The notes under the pieces were generated by a model. It ran no database searches, was not told where the DNA came from, and worked only from the letters and a program-made list of their open reading frames with translations. From the NCBI RefSeq assembly GCF_900114875.1, contig NZ_FPKW01000001.1, forward strand, positions 525,667 to 589,666: a DNA stretch of 64,000 nt. Reading direction: 5' to 3'. Shown in pieces: positions 54,718 to 63,907 of the stretch (its first letter is position 1; each line of letters opens with the position of its first letter). The position numbers were made by a program, and so were the translations under genes. Origin of the DNA: Chryseobacterium limigenitum. Its GTDB lineage: Bacteria > Bacteroidota > Bacteroidia > Flavobacteriales > Weeksellaceae.

Positions 54718-55524
54718 TTATTTTTTGGAAACTTGTTCCAATAACCACTTTACCCATTCTTCTGTTCCCTGATAATTGGTAAAATCTGCCGGTAATTTTT
54801 TTCCGTCGATATATTCATTATAGCACCAAGGATCACCCAATGCGAAAACAGTTCCTTTTCCGAATTTTGCGACAGCTCCAATGTTTTTATTTTCTGTTGT
54901 CAAAATAGCTTTGGCAGGCGATTTTACGTCTATGGAGCTCACTTCTTTCATATATAATTTCTGCTCAGAGAAAACTTCGTTTCCTGCCGGAACCATTACT
55001 TTTCCCTGTTCAAATTCTCTTTTCTGAACGCGATTGTAACTGTCATCATTGAAATGAATTCCGAATTCTCCGGCCAATTTGTTAAAATGTTCGAACTCAG
55101 AATTGCCATGATCGTTGCTTAGCAAAACTAAAACACCACCATCTTTAACCCATTTCATCAAATTTTTAATGCTTGCCGGATCAATTAAATTTGCCTTTCC
55201 TCCATAAGCTTCTTTGTCAATATCCGCATCTACAATGATGTAGACATTGGCCGTTTTCAGATCTTTTTTTGTGGGAGCTGTTTTCAGAGTACTGATTTCC
55301 GCCCCTTGTTTTGTGAAGATTTCTCCTAACAAAGAAAATCCGCCGTTGGTTTTATCTTCCCAAGTATAATGCATGGATTTCAATTCTCCGGTTTCTTTAT
55401 CTTGCTGTTTTTCGTTATTGAAAAAGTTATCCAACACAACTTTTGGTTTGTTTTGAGCATAGTAAAAACCAGCCACCAAAAAACAGGTTCCTAATGCAAT
55501 TTTTTTTAAAATAGTCTGCTTCAT
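54718..55524 (-). CDS. Secreted DUF4350 / GATase1-like protein
   Basis: A 268-residue protein with a signal peptide (about 1-23, FYYAQ) and a flavodoxin/glutamine-amidotransferase-like fold: VYIIVDADIDKEAYG, WVKDGGVLVLLSNDHGNSEF, then FGKGTVFALGDPWCYNEYID. I recall this type of domain appended to GH105 enzymes in some Bacteroidota; here it stands alone beside GH106 (12-base gap). It has no clear amidotransferase triad and may be a binding or structural factor. Function is unknown. Confidence 0.65.
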   Translation of the reverse strand: MKQTILKKIALGTCFLVAGFYYAQNKPKVVLDNFFNNEKQQDKETGELKSMHYTWEDKTNGGFSLLGEIFTKQGAEISTLKTAPTKKDLKTANVYIIVDADIDKEAYGGKANLIDPASIKNLMKWVKDGGVLVLLSNDHGNSEFEHFNKLAGEFGIHFNDDSYNRVQKREFEQGKVMVPAGNEVFSEQKLYMKEVSSIDVKSPAKAILTTENKNIGAVAKFGKGTVFALGDPWCYNEYIDGKKLPADFTNYQGTEEWVKWLLEQVSKK

Positions 55525-55536
55525 TATGTTTAAAAT

Positions 55537-58314
55537 TTATTTCGAGTAAGTTACTGGAATTATTTGAATTTTACCATCCAAACCGGAAGGCTGAACTTTC
55601 CAGTTGGAAGCATCAAACGGTTTGTAATCGATGTTTACAAAGTTGATTTCATGGTAATTTCGCCACGTGATTTTATTCTGATCCATATAACGAATTCTAT
55701 TTGCCATTAAATTACAAACTTCTATTTGAATGGTATTTTCACCTTTTTTCAGATATTTTCCAATGCTAATTTCAAAAGGAATACTCCAGACAATTCCCGC
55801 ATCCTGACCATTGACAATCACTTTTGCACTTTCATACAGTTTATCAAATTTTAAAAGATAATCGTCTGATTTCCTTTTATTTACATTTAAATCCGTGATG
55901 TAAACGCCTGTTCCTGAAAAACTTTGCGTTGCAGGATCGTCATAAAAATTCGTCCAGGGTTCTAGTTTCTTTAAGTTTCGGGATTTCGGAAGTTTGGGAC
56001 CGCCTTCTTTGAAACTTAATTGCCAAGCCTGATCTAAATTTATTGGAGTGCCTGTCTTTTCAACATATTTCCATTTTAAGATGGATGAATCAACAGTTTC
56101 AGAATTTTTCAGAATTAAAGATTCTCCGGATTTCAACTGAATTCGAACAGAATTATTTTGCATTTCGGCAACGCCAAAATCTCCGTTTTCCGGATTCATT
56201 ATCGTGGTTTGTTTTCCTGTATAATTAATAGGAACGAATTGATTGATCTCTTTTGAAGTGTGATTGACAATGTAGTAATATTTTCCGCCGTCAAACTGTC
56301 TTCTTACAAATTTCAATCCCGTATCCGTTAGCTTTTCTCGTTGTACTTTCAAATATTCCAATCCTTTTTCAACATCAGAACTTAAAACAATCTTTCCTTT
56401 TCCGAATGTTGCAATTTTCACGTTTTCGCCTTGATTCTGAAACGGAATTTGATTCCATAAAGATTTTAATTGATTTCTTCTTTTCTCCACTTCAAAGTTT
56501 CCGGGAATATCTTTTGGTTCGTTTTGAAAAATAATTGAAGCGCCATTTTGGGCTAATTTCAGAATATCATTCAAAGTAGTTTCCGGTAAATACGTCAATT
56601 CCGGAATGATTAAAACCTGATAAGAAGATCCTTCTTTTGCAGTCTGAATTTTCTGATTTTCCGATTTTGATTCGTTAATCATTTTATCCGAAACCATATC
56701 CAAAGAATACCCTATTTTGTTCAATTTTTTCAAATCATCATAAAACGGTGTTGGCTGCAACCACTTTTCAACATTATGAACTTTAAAGGCCATATCTTTT
56801 CCTTTTGGACTTGCCCATTGGTCGTAAATCGGCCAATACATCAGTAATTCGTTATCAGATTTTCCGCTTTGTAAAACAGATTGAGTACGCTCAATATAAG
56901 AATTTAATCCTTTCAAATGTGGCCATAAACTATTTTCCGGAACAAAATTCGTCGAAGCATAAAATAACCACCCCGGAAAAGAAACATCAGCCGGCGTGTA
57001 AGTTGTGCCATGATAAAAAACGTGATTGATTCCCGATAAAAATACCTGCTCAACTTCTGGTTTTGCCTGTGACCAAGAAGTTTTGAAATGCTCAGTCAGC
57101 CAGGTAAAAGTCTCGTTGGAAGTTAATTTTTTGCCCGTCACATTGGCTGCAGAAGAAGCAAATTTCAACATATTAAAATCAGGCATATCTGATTTTTGAA
57201 TATCTGCGGTGTCTCTTCTCAACCCCGGAATTTCAAAAATAGAACTTCCGAAAGTTTCAGATTCAGGAATATCGACTGCGGCGTACAAATCGAGTAAATT
57301 TCCGGGTGAACCGTGTGCCTGATTGGTATTTTTTGAGTTTTTGGAATGCGCCCAGTTGGTGAAATTATCTGCAAAATTATGTAAAATCAATTCGCTCAGC
57401 GTCTGTCTGTAATCAGATTTAACTCTTGTCGTTACCACGTTTTCATCATTATTAATCAAATATTTGATGTACGGACTTAGATCATATCCTCTCCTTTTTT
57501 TAAATTCATTTTTAAAATCAGGCGTCCAGTCGGCATTGTAAACTTCGTAACTGTCATTAAAAAAAGAACGCACCCCATAATTGGAATTTCCAAAAGCTTT
57601 ATCGAAAGCTTTAAGATAATTTACCGTAGCGACAGGCGAAAAATGGTCTAAAGTAAATCCTTCTCCGCCAGGAGCTGCACGTTTTACTTTCTGAAGTGTT
57701 TTACCTGTAAAAACTGCATATATTGTCCATTTTCCGGAATCAGGTTTCCAATTGAGAGAACCGTCGTTTGTGATTTTATCGTTTAAGACAACCGCTTCGT
57801 CTTTTTCATTATAAGCCGTTACAATATCTAGTTTTATCGTTTTTAAATTTTTAAGCTTTCCATCATTTAAAACAATTTTTTCTGAAAATTTTTCACCTGA
57901 TGAAATTGTATACGTCTGAACAATCATTTTTGTGGCAACATCCTCTTCACTTACCTGCGGACCGCCGATTGGCCAGCCTGTTCCGACCGCCATATCAACG
58001 CCCATATTCAGGCTTTTTGCTTTGTCCGTGGTAAACTGAAGCATTTTCATCCATTCAGGAGACAGATAATTAATGTATTGATTTTCAAATCCTTTTGCTC
58101 CGTAAATTGGAACAATTTCAACACCTCCAAAACCTGCTTCATTAAGTGTTATCAATTGTTTATCCAATCCTTTTTCATCAACAGCATTTCCCATCCACCA
58201 CCAACGTGTCCAGGGTTTTGCGGTTTCGGTAGTTTTTGGCCACGGATTTTGTGCGGAAAGGTTTCCGAAGACAAAAAAGATTAGACTGAGACTGACTATA
58301 TTTTTAATTTTCAT
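55537..58314 (-). CDS. GH106 alpha-L-rhamnosidase (secreted)
   Basis: A 925-residue secreted enzyme (signal peptide about 1-21, NLSAQ). GH106 landmarks at the start are PWTRWWWMGNAVDEKGL, GFGGVEIVPIYGAKG and GTGWPIGGP. The barrel is followed by beta-domains ending with a GH2-like sandwich (LLKFDKLYESAKVIVNGQDA, ENTIQIEVCNLMANRIRYMD). GH106 releases alpha-L-rhamnose from pectic oligosaccharides. It is grouped with the CE12 esterase, GH28 and the DUF4350-like gene on one strand. Confidence 0.88.
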   Translation of the reverse strand: MKIKNIVSLSLIFFVFGNLSAQNPWPKTTETAKPWTRWWWMGNAVDEKGLDKQLITLNEAGFGGVEIVPIYGAKGFENQYINYLSPEWMKMLQFTTDKAKSLNMGVDMAVGTGWPIGGPQVSEEDVATKMIVQTYTISSGEKFSEKIVLNDGKLKNLKTIKLDIVTAYNEKDEAVVLNDKITNDGSLNWKPDSGKWTIYAVFTGKTLQKVKRAAPGGEGFTLDHFSPVATVNYLKAFDKAFGNSNYGVRSFFNDSYEVYNADWTPDFKNEFKKRRGYDLSPYIKYLINNDENVVTTRVKSDYRQTLSELILHNFADNFTNWAHSKNSKNTNQAHGSPGNLLDLYAAVDIPESETFGSSIFEIPGLRRDTADIQKSDMPDFNMLKFASSAANVTGKKLTSNETFTWLTEHFKTSWSQAKPEVEQVFLSGINHVFYHGTTYTPADVSFPGWLFYASTNFVPENSLWPHLKGLNSYIERTQSVLQSGKSDNELLMYWPIYDQWASPKGKDMAFKVHNVEKWLQPTPFYDDLKKLNKIGYSLDMVSDKMINESKSENQKIQTAKEGSSYQVLIIPELTYLPETTLNDILKLAQNGASIIFQNEPKDIPGNFEVEKRRNQLKSLWNQIPFQNQGENVKIATFGKGKIVLSSDVEKGLEYLKVQREKLTDTGLKFVRRQFDGGKYYYIVNHTSKEINQFVPINYTGKQTTIMNPENGDFGVAEMQNNSVRIQLKSGESLILKNSETVDSSILKWKYVEKTGTPINLDQAWQLSFKEGGPKLPKSRNLKKLEPWTNFYDDPATQSFSGTGVYITDLNVNKRKSDDYLLKFDKLYESAKVIVNGQDAGIVWSIPFEISIGKYLKKGENTIQIEVCNLMANRIRYMDQNKITWRNYHEINFVNIDYKPFDASNWKVQPSGLDGKIQIIPVTYSK

Positions 58315-58517
58315 TTTTACGTATTTAATTTAACCACAAAAGGCACAAAAGACTTTACACTTAAGTGTAATTGAAGTTAACTACCAAACTTTTCAGAAGA
58401 ACACTTAAGTTTTTGAAAATCTTTGATTTTCTCTTAACGTGAACTTTTTATTTTCAATTATTTAAACTTTAAAAACTTAAATGTTCTAAAGTGTTTAAAC
58501 CACAAAATTCTAAATTT
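58315..58517. repeat. Intergenic repeat region with a 16-bp perfect palindrome
   Basis: It lies between the CE12 and GH106 genes. TTACACTTAAGTGTAA (58355-58370) is a perfect palindrome, and ACACTTAAGT recurs at about 58402. AACCACAAAA appears near both ends (about 58332 and 58499). This looks like a dispersed intergenic repeat rather than a promoter. No gene is seen. Confidence 0.5.
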
Positions 58518-59840
58518 TTAATTTCCATCTGGTTTTAAAGATTCCATAAAGATGCTTTCAGGCCAATGAAATTTTTCAACTGCATCAGGTTTATTTAAAT
58601 CAAAACCTTTATAATTTTTTGAAATAAATCTACTCAAAGGCAACCTCTGATCGACAATACTTTTCACAACACATTTCGCCAATTCATAAGCTCCATACGT
58701 ATTAAAATGAGTGTCATCCGCCAAAGAATCCGGTTGATTGGGATAAGAATTTGCGGGATAATAGACAAATGCTTTTTTAGAATTTTCCGGTCCCATCGCT
58801 TCAAACAGCGTTTTGCTCATTGCATTTAAATCGATTAAAAATACATTTTCTTCTTTTGCAATTTCGCGCATCGCAGAAGGAAAATCATCCAAAGTATTGA
58901 CAATCTTATTGTTTTCATCAAAAACATGACGGTTCATCGAAGTAACCAAAACCGGAATCGCTCCCAATTGTTTTGCTTTGAGAATCCATTCTTTTAACCT
59001 TTTTCTGTAACCTGATTTCTTGCTATTTCCATATTTTTGGTCATTATGTCCAAACTGGATGAACAGGTAATCTCCGGGTTTTATCTTATTCCAAATTTTA
59101 TCAATTCGGTGGCGGTTTTCAAAGGCTTTCAACGTTTCGCCGCTTTCGGCATAATTGGCAATCACGACTTCTTTCGAAACAAAAAAATACGGCAACATCT
59201 GTCCCCAAGAAGCCCAGGGTTCGTACTGGGCATCAACAACGGTGGAATCTCCTGTAATATAAATTGTTTTGGCTGTTTTATTAGGCTCAATAATTACAGA
59301 ACAAACTTTCGGAGCTTTACCATTAAACTCAATCGTCAGTAAATTATCCCAATGCAGATATTTTGTTTCTCTCGGTTTTAATTTTACAATCCCAATTTGA
59401 GCTCCGTTTTGATTACGAATGATACTGTCTTTGACGTGAACGGTAATTGATTTTTCAATGATCTCTTTTTCTTTTGTTTTCACATCATCCAGCATCAGAC
59501 GGCGATTTTCTACACGAACTGTTGTTTCAGAAGTTCCTTTACTGTCACCTAAAATCAATTGTATGTCATAATTCCCCTCCGGAATCGCCACCGAAAAATA
59601 GAAAGGCTTGTCGCTGGTGATATAATCTCCCGTTAACGCATTTCCTCCATTGTCAAGGGATTTTAAGTTGGAAATATCCATAAATCCGTATCCGCTTTTC
59701 TGATCAAATTTCGAATGTTCAGTTATCGTAATAAAACCGTTTTCAGTTCTGTTTCCTCCAAAATCAAATTTGAAAGAGGCTTGTTGCGCGAACATTAATG
59801 AACAAAGAAAAACAGCTAAAAATCCTATCCAGTTTTTCAT
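58518..59840 (-). CDS. Rhamnogalacturonan acetylesterase (SGNH, CE12-like), secreted
   Basis: A 440-residue secreted protein (signal peptide about 1-18, LMFAQ). Residues 20-185 are a beta-sandwich, probably carbohydrate-binding (FKFDFGGNRTENGF). Residues 190-420 are an SGNH esterase: nucleophile in ITGDSTVVDA, then QFGHNDQKYG, and the Asp/His pair in DDTHFNTYGAYELA. It removes acetyl groups that block lyases and GH28 enzymes on rhamnogalacturonan. It starts 18 bases after the GH28 stop. Confidence 0.87.
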   Translation of the reverse strand: MKNWIGFLAVFLCSLMFAQQASFKFDFGGNRTENGFITITEHSKFDQKSGYGFMDISNLKSLDNGGNALTGDYITSDKPFYFSVAIPEGNYDIQLILGDSKGTSETTVRVENRRLMLDDVKTKEKEIIEKSITVHVKDSIIRNQNGAQIGIVKLKPRETKYLHWDNLLTIEFNGKAPKVCSVIIEPNKTAKTIYITGDSTVVDAQYEPWASWGQMLPYFFVSKEVVIANYAESGETLKAFENRHRIDKIWNKIKPGDYLFIQFGHNDQKYGNSKKSGYRKRLKEWILKAKQLGAIPVLVTSMNRHVFDENNKIVNTLDDFPSAMREIAKEENVFLIDLNAMSKTLFEAMGPENSKKAFVYYPANSYPNQPDSLADDTHFNTYGAYELAKCVVKSIVDQRLPLSRFISKNYKGFDLNKPDAVEKFHWPESIFMESLKPDGN

Positions 59841-59858
59841 AAATCAACCAATTAGAAT

Positions 59859-61244
59859 TTATTTTTGAGCGTTGTCGGAATCGTCTTTTTTATCATATGA
59901 TTTATCTAAAGAGACTACTTTGGTAACATTTACATTCGTTTTCTTTAAATTTCCAATAGCATTTAAGTTCTGTTCTTCAGGCTTTAATGCTTTGATTATC
60001 AAATTTTCTAAGGTAAAATCTTTCAACTCGTACAAGTCTGATTTTTCAATATCGAAAGCTGTTTCACAACTGATGTCAATATTTTTTAAGACAATATTGT
60101 TTACTAATCTGGTTTTCGGCTTTTCTTCTCCTTTCAAATCAAAAAACTGATTCCAGCCTTTTACATACAAGAAAGTTTTTACATTTCCTTTAATATTATC
60201 AAGCGTGATGTATTCGTAATGTTGCGGAGTGTCCGGTCTCATTTTCAAATGCAATAATCTCGAAGCATCTTTCACCGTTGAGTTGCGGAAAATGATATTG
60301 TAATTGTGAATCGATTCGCTACCGCAGGTCAATGCAGAATGACAAAATCCAAATGTGTTATTCTCAATAATAATATTTCTGTTCTCACCATTCAAAGGAT
60401 CCTGATCGGCTTTTGGACCTTTTCCCCCTTTTAAGGCAATGGCATCATCATTAACTGACATATAGCAGTTTTTAATTAAAAAATTCGAACATGCATCAAT
60501 ATCAACGGCATCTGTGCTTGGGGCTTTTACAGGCTCTTTTGGAGCTAAAATTGTCAAATTCAATAATTTTACGAATTGACTTTTATAATAATGAGTACTC
60601 CAAAAAGGTGAATTTTTAACGGTAATATCTTCAATCTGAACATTTTTAGAATTTGAAATATAGATGATACGAGGTCTCATTTCATCCATATTTGTGCATT
60701 TGGGATTCCATTCACGCCTTTTCCAGAATGATTTCCAGAATCGTAGTCCGTTTCCGTTAAGAGTTCCTTTTCCTGAAATCGTAAAACCGTCCAATCCATC
60801 GGCGTTTACCAATGCCGGAAAGTATTTTACCGTTTGTCCTTCCATTCTTGTTGTAACAACCGGATAATCGTTGATATCATCGCTTCCTTTTAAAACTGCG
60901 TCTTTTTCTAAATGTAAATGCGTTCCCTGCTTAAAAAAAACAGAACTTATCCGGAAAGTTCCTTTTGGTATGATAATAACTCCACCTCCATTTTCTGCTG
61001 CTTTATCAATCACAGCCTGAACTTGTTTTGTCTGAAGAATAGTGCTGTCATTTTTAACTCCAAAATCTGTAAGAATATATTTCTTTCCTAATTTGTTGAT
61101 GTCTGTGGGTTTATTATCTCTAAACCATTGCGGAATAAGCGTTCCATCCGGAAATTTATCCTGACTTTTTACTGCTGATGACAGGAAAAAAAGTATAAGA
61201 ACAGATAATAGAAAATTTGATTTATTTTGAAATTTCATAATCAT
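59859..61244 (-). CDS. Divergent GH28-family protein (secreted)
   Basis: A 461-residue beta-helix protein with a signal peptide (about 1-27, AVKSQ). The GH28 motifs are altered: STDAVDID for NTDG, NDDAIALKGG for DD, CHSALTCGSES for the GHG block, and LKMR for RIK. The acidic residues remain but the GHG loop has become CHS. It may have shifted specificity within rhamnogalacturonan. It opens the - strand transcript GH28-CE12-GH106-DUF4350 and has a GCAGGATA box upstream. The acidic/lysine-rich C-terminus (DKSYDKKDDSDNAQK) is unusual. Confidence 0.82.
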   Translation of the reverse strand: MIMKFQNKSNFLLSVLILFFLSSAVKSQDKFPDGTLIPQWFRDNKPTDINKLGKKYILTDFGVKNDSTILQTKQVQAVIDKAAENGGGVIIIPKGTFRISSVFFKQGTHLHLEKDAVLKGSDDINDYPVVTTRMEGQTVKYFPALVNADGLDGFTISGKGTLNGNGLRFWKSFWKRREWNPKCTNMDEMRPRIIYISNSKNVQIEDITVKNSPFWSTHYYKSQFVKLLNLTILAPKEPVKAPSTDAVDIDACSNFLIKNCYMSVNDDAIALKGGKGPKADQDPLNGENRNIIIENNTFGFCHSALTCGSESIHNYNIIFRNSTVKDASRLLHLKMRPDTPQHYEYITLDNIKGNVKTFLYVKGWNQFFDLKGEEKPKTRLVNNIVLKNIDISCETAFDIEKSDLYELKDFTLENLIIKALKPEEQNLNAIGNLKKTNVNVTKVVSLDKSYDKKDDSDNAQK

Positions 61245-61573
61245 TTTCAGGAAATTCTGAATTTATTTTAATTAAACTGATTAACAAAAATAAAAATATA
61301 CATTTTAGAAACTTACAGTATCCTGCTCTTTCATGTGAAAAAATTTGTTTTATGGTTGATAAATCGCAAAAACGCAAATTAAAAATAAAACATTCTTTTT
61401 AAGGTGCAGGGATTTTATCTTTGATAAAATTTAATGATGTTAAACTATTATAACTAATTAATTGAGCTTAAAACTTTGATTTTAATAATTCGAATGTTTT
61501 ATGTATTCGACATAGAATCGCTAAATTTGTTTTTTATCGCTGTACGACATCGTTTTTTAAGTTCTAAATTATA
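61245..61573. other. Divergent intergenic region between GH28 and the phosphodiesterase gene
   Basis: A 329-base AT-rich gap with promoters on both strands. The left part holds the GCAGGATA box and -7 element of the GH28 transcript. On the right, before 61574, I see no clear -7 match. Nothing else is evident. Confidence 0.5.
61291..61336 (-). promoter_or_regulatory. GCAGGATA box and promoter of the divergent GH28 transcript
   Basis: On the - strand GCAGGATACTG (61326 to 61316) is the proximal half of the 21-bp box; the distal half is weak. Exactly 17 bases on is TATTTTTA (61298 to 61291), 7 of 8 matches to TAnnTTTG if the last base is ignored, 46 bases before the ATG. Confidence 0.5.
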
Positions 61574-62518
61574 ATGAAAAAAATAAAATTTTCTTTATTT
61601 ACTATCTTGTTATCCGTTGCTTCTCAGGCACAAAATTTTGACCTTATTCCGTTAGGTATTTATGGCGGAGAACAGGAAGATAATTTATCGGCTTATTTAG
61701 TCGGAGCTCCTAATGACAGCTCTTTTCTTTGTCTTGATGCAGGAACAGTAAATACAGGAATCCGAAAAGCCCTCGAATTGAAGAGTCTTACGGGAACTTC
61801 TGAAACCGTTTTAAAAGATCAGATCAAAGGATATTTTATATCTCATGGTCATTTGGATCATTTATCGGGGCTGATTATCAATTCTCCGGCTGATTCTAAA
61901 AAGGATATTTATGCCATTGCTCCAGTAATTCAAATTCTTCAAAATCATTATTTTATAACGGATACTTGGATTAATTTTGTCGATCAGGGGCAGAAACCAA
62001 TACTTGGAAAATACCATTATAATGAACTGCAGGAAGGGGTAGAAATTCCAGCACCAAATACACCTTTTTTCTTGAAATCTTACGAACTAAGTCATGTAAA
62101 TCCTTATAAAAGCAGTGCTGTTTTGATAAGAAAGGACAAAAATTATTTGTTATATTTTGGCGATACCGGCTCCGACAGAGTTGAGAAATCTGATAAATTA
62201 AATACTATTTGGAACGACATCACCCCATTGATTAAAAAAAGACAGTTAAACACTCTATTAATTGAAGTTTCTTTTCCAAACAGCCAGCCTGAAAAGGCCT
62301 TATTTGGGCATTTAACACCTAATTTATTGTTGGAAGAATTAGAAAAGCTGAAAGACAAAATCGGACAAAAAAGTCTTGAAAATTTAAATATCGTAATTAC
62401 CCATAGAAAACCGACCGGAGATAATCCGGAGATTATAAAGGAGGAGCTATTGAAAAATAATCCGCTAAAAATACATTATATTTTCCCTGAACAGGGCAAA
62501 AAAATTAGCTTACCTTAG
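61574..62518 (+). CDS. Secreted class II 3',5'-cyclic-nucleotide phosphodiesterase (metallo-beta-lactamase fold)
   Basis: A 314-residue protein with a signal peptide (about 1-20, ASQAQ). The metal motif and its surroundings, SHGHLDHLSGLIINSP, fit the class II cyclic nucleotide phosphodiesterase signature (HxHLDH, then a hydrophobic stretch, then SP). Further metal ligands are likely in FGDTGSD and VITHRKP. Exported members such as Vibrio CpdP hydrolyse cAMP outside the cytoplasm. Nothing around it explains why. It has its own terminator. Confidence 0.82.
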   Translation: MKKIKFSLFTILLSVASQAQNFDLIPLGIYGGEQEDNLSAYLVGAPNDSSFLCLDAGTVNTGIRKALELKSLTGTSETVLKDQIKGYFISHGHLDHLSGLIINSPADSKKDIYAIAPVIQILQNHYFITDTWINFVDQGQKPILGKYHYNELQEGVEIPAPNTPFFLKSYELSHVNPYKSSAVLIRKDKNYLLYFGDTGSDRVEKSDKLNTIWNDITPLIKKRQLNTLLIEVSFPNSQPEKALFGHLTPNLLLEELEKLKDKIGQKSLENLNIVITHRKPTGDNPEIIKEELLKNNPLKIHYIFPEQGKKISLP

Positions 62519-62547
62519 AGTATATAAGCTTTAGAAAAATAAAAAAG

Positions 62548-62575
62548 AAGGATTGCCAACATGGTAATCCTTTTC
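62548..62575 (+). terminator. Rho-independent terminator after the phosphodiesterase gene
   Basis: AAGGATTGCCA (62548-62558) pairs with TGGTAATCCTT (62562-62572) with one G-T wobble and a 3-base loop, then TTCT. An A-rich run on the left may let it work on the other strand too. Confidence 0.75.
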
Positions 62576-62718
62576 TGATTGCAGAAGCTCAGTTTTCGGC
62601 ATTTTCATTAACAATTAAATATCATGTGGATCAATTTACATTATTTAGCTTTCTTTATTTTATTTCTTAGAAAAATGAAATTTTAAACAACTATAATATA
62701 AAATTTTCTTGCCAGTTC

Positions 62719-62745
62719 AAAAAAAATCCTCAGAAAATCTGAGGA
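62719..62745 (-). terminator. Rho-independent terminator of the Fn3/T9SS gene
   Basis: TCCTCAGA (62727-62734) pairs with TCTGAGGA (62738-62745) around AAA. The A run at 62719-62726 gives eight Ts on the - strand. Confidence 0.8.
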
Positions 62746-62772
62746 CTCTTTTGAAGTATTATATTTAAAATA

Positions 62773-63907
62773 CTACTTTTTGATGAATTGTGATCTAAAG
62801 ATATCTTTACCTTGCTCAATCATAATAATGTAAATCCCTTGGGACAATTGTGAAACATTAATTTTATTCTGAGTAATATTTCCTGAATTTATCATTTTGC
62901 CAGTTGAATTATATATTTTATAAATTGCATTATCAGAAATATTATTTACATTTAATATATCAATTGCCGGATTAGGATATAATTTAATTTCCTTAGCATG
63001 GTTTGCTGTTACTGAATCAATATTATTTAAAGTACTAAAATCTACAGGATTAGAGAACTCACCCAATCTACCGTCACATATTGAAGCTATTTTAACCTGA
63101 TAATCGGTTCCCGGTCTTAGACCAGATAAAGCAGCGTTATTACTAGAAGTAGCCATATCTTCCCACCAAGTATTTGCAGCTGTCCTCTTATACAGCAATA
63201 CATAACCTCCTGTACTGGCAGCTACTGCTTCCCAATTTACATTAGCTGTAGTAGATGTAATAGTATTGATATTTATTGCTTCAGGAGACTGACAGCCAGT
63301 TCCTACTAAAAGAGTTTTAAAGCCTACAGGAGTTGTATAGTCTGAAGAAGAAGTTTCATCACAAACTGTTGAAATTCTAACTTCATATTCCTTGTCAGCA
63401 GCTAATCCAGATAGAACAACGCTATTTGTATAAGCAGTAACATTAGACCAATTTGATTGAGCCCCAGATCCTATCATTCTATAATTAATATTATAGCTAG
63501 AAGCTCCGGATACATTGGCCCAAGTTGCAGAAGCTGTATTTGCTCCAATATGATAAACAGTTACTCTTTTAGGTACTCCACATACACCAAGTGATTTAGT
63601 TTTAAAATTTACAGCGTCTGAAAACTCTCCAATAGTTCCACTACAACTTGAAGCCACCTGAACTTCATAATCAGTATCGGCAGTTAAATTAATTAGGTTT
63701 ACTTCATTAGAAGACACAAAAACCTGTTTCCAGTCCGACTCTCCTGTTTTTCTATAAGAAACATGATAGCCTTCAGCTGTACTAATTAAAGACCATGTGA
63801 TTTGTGCCGAATTCAGGCTAATATTAGTTGCATTGATAGCTTTTGGTATTCCGCATTCCGCAAACGATATCGTTTTGAAATTTACAGAATCTGAAAACAC
63901 TCCTACA
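62773..63907 (-). CDS. Fibronectin type III protein with T9SS sorting domain, 5'-truncated by an insertion sequence
   Basis: The visible frame encodes the tail of one Fn3 domain (GVFSDSVNFKT), three more Fn3 domains of about 95 residues each, and a C-terminal Por/T9SS sorting domain (KEIKLYPNPAIDILNVNN, QGIYIIMIEQGKDIFRSQF). The Fn3 reading continues up to about 63907, exactly where the insertion-sequence end begins; further upstream the frame meets a stop. GTG at 63900 could serve as a start but there is no signal peptide, so the original N-terminus must be elsewhere. It was probably a secreted surface protein or adhesin, now interrupted. Confidence 0.75.
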
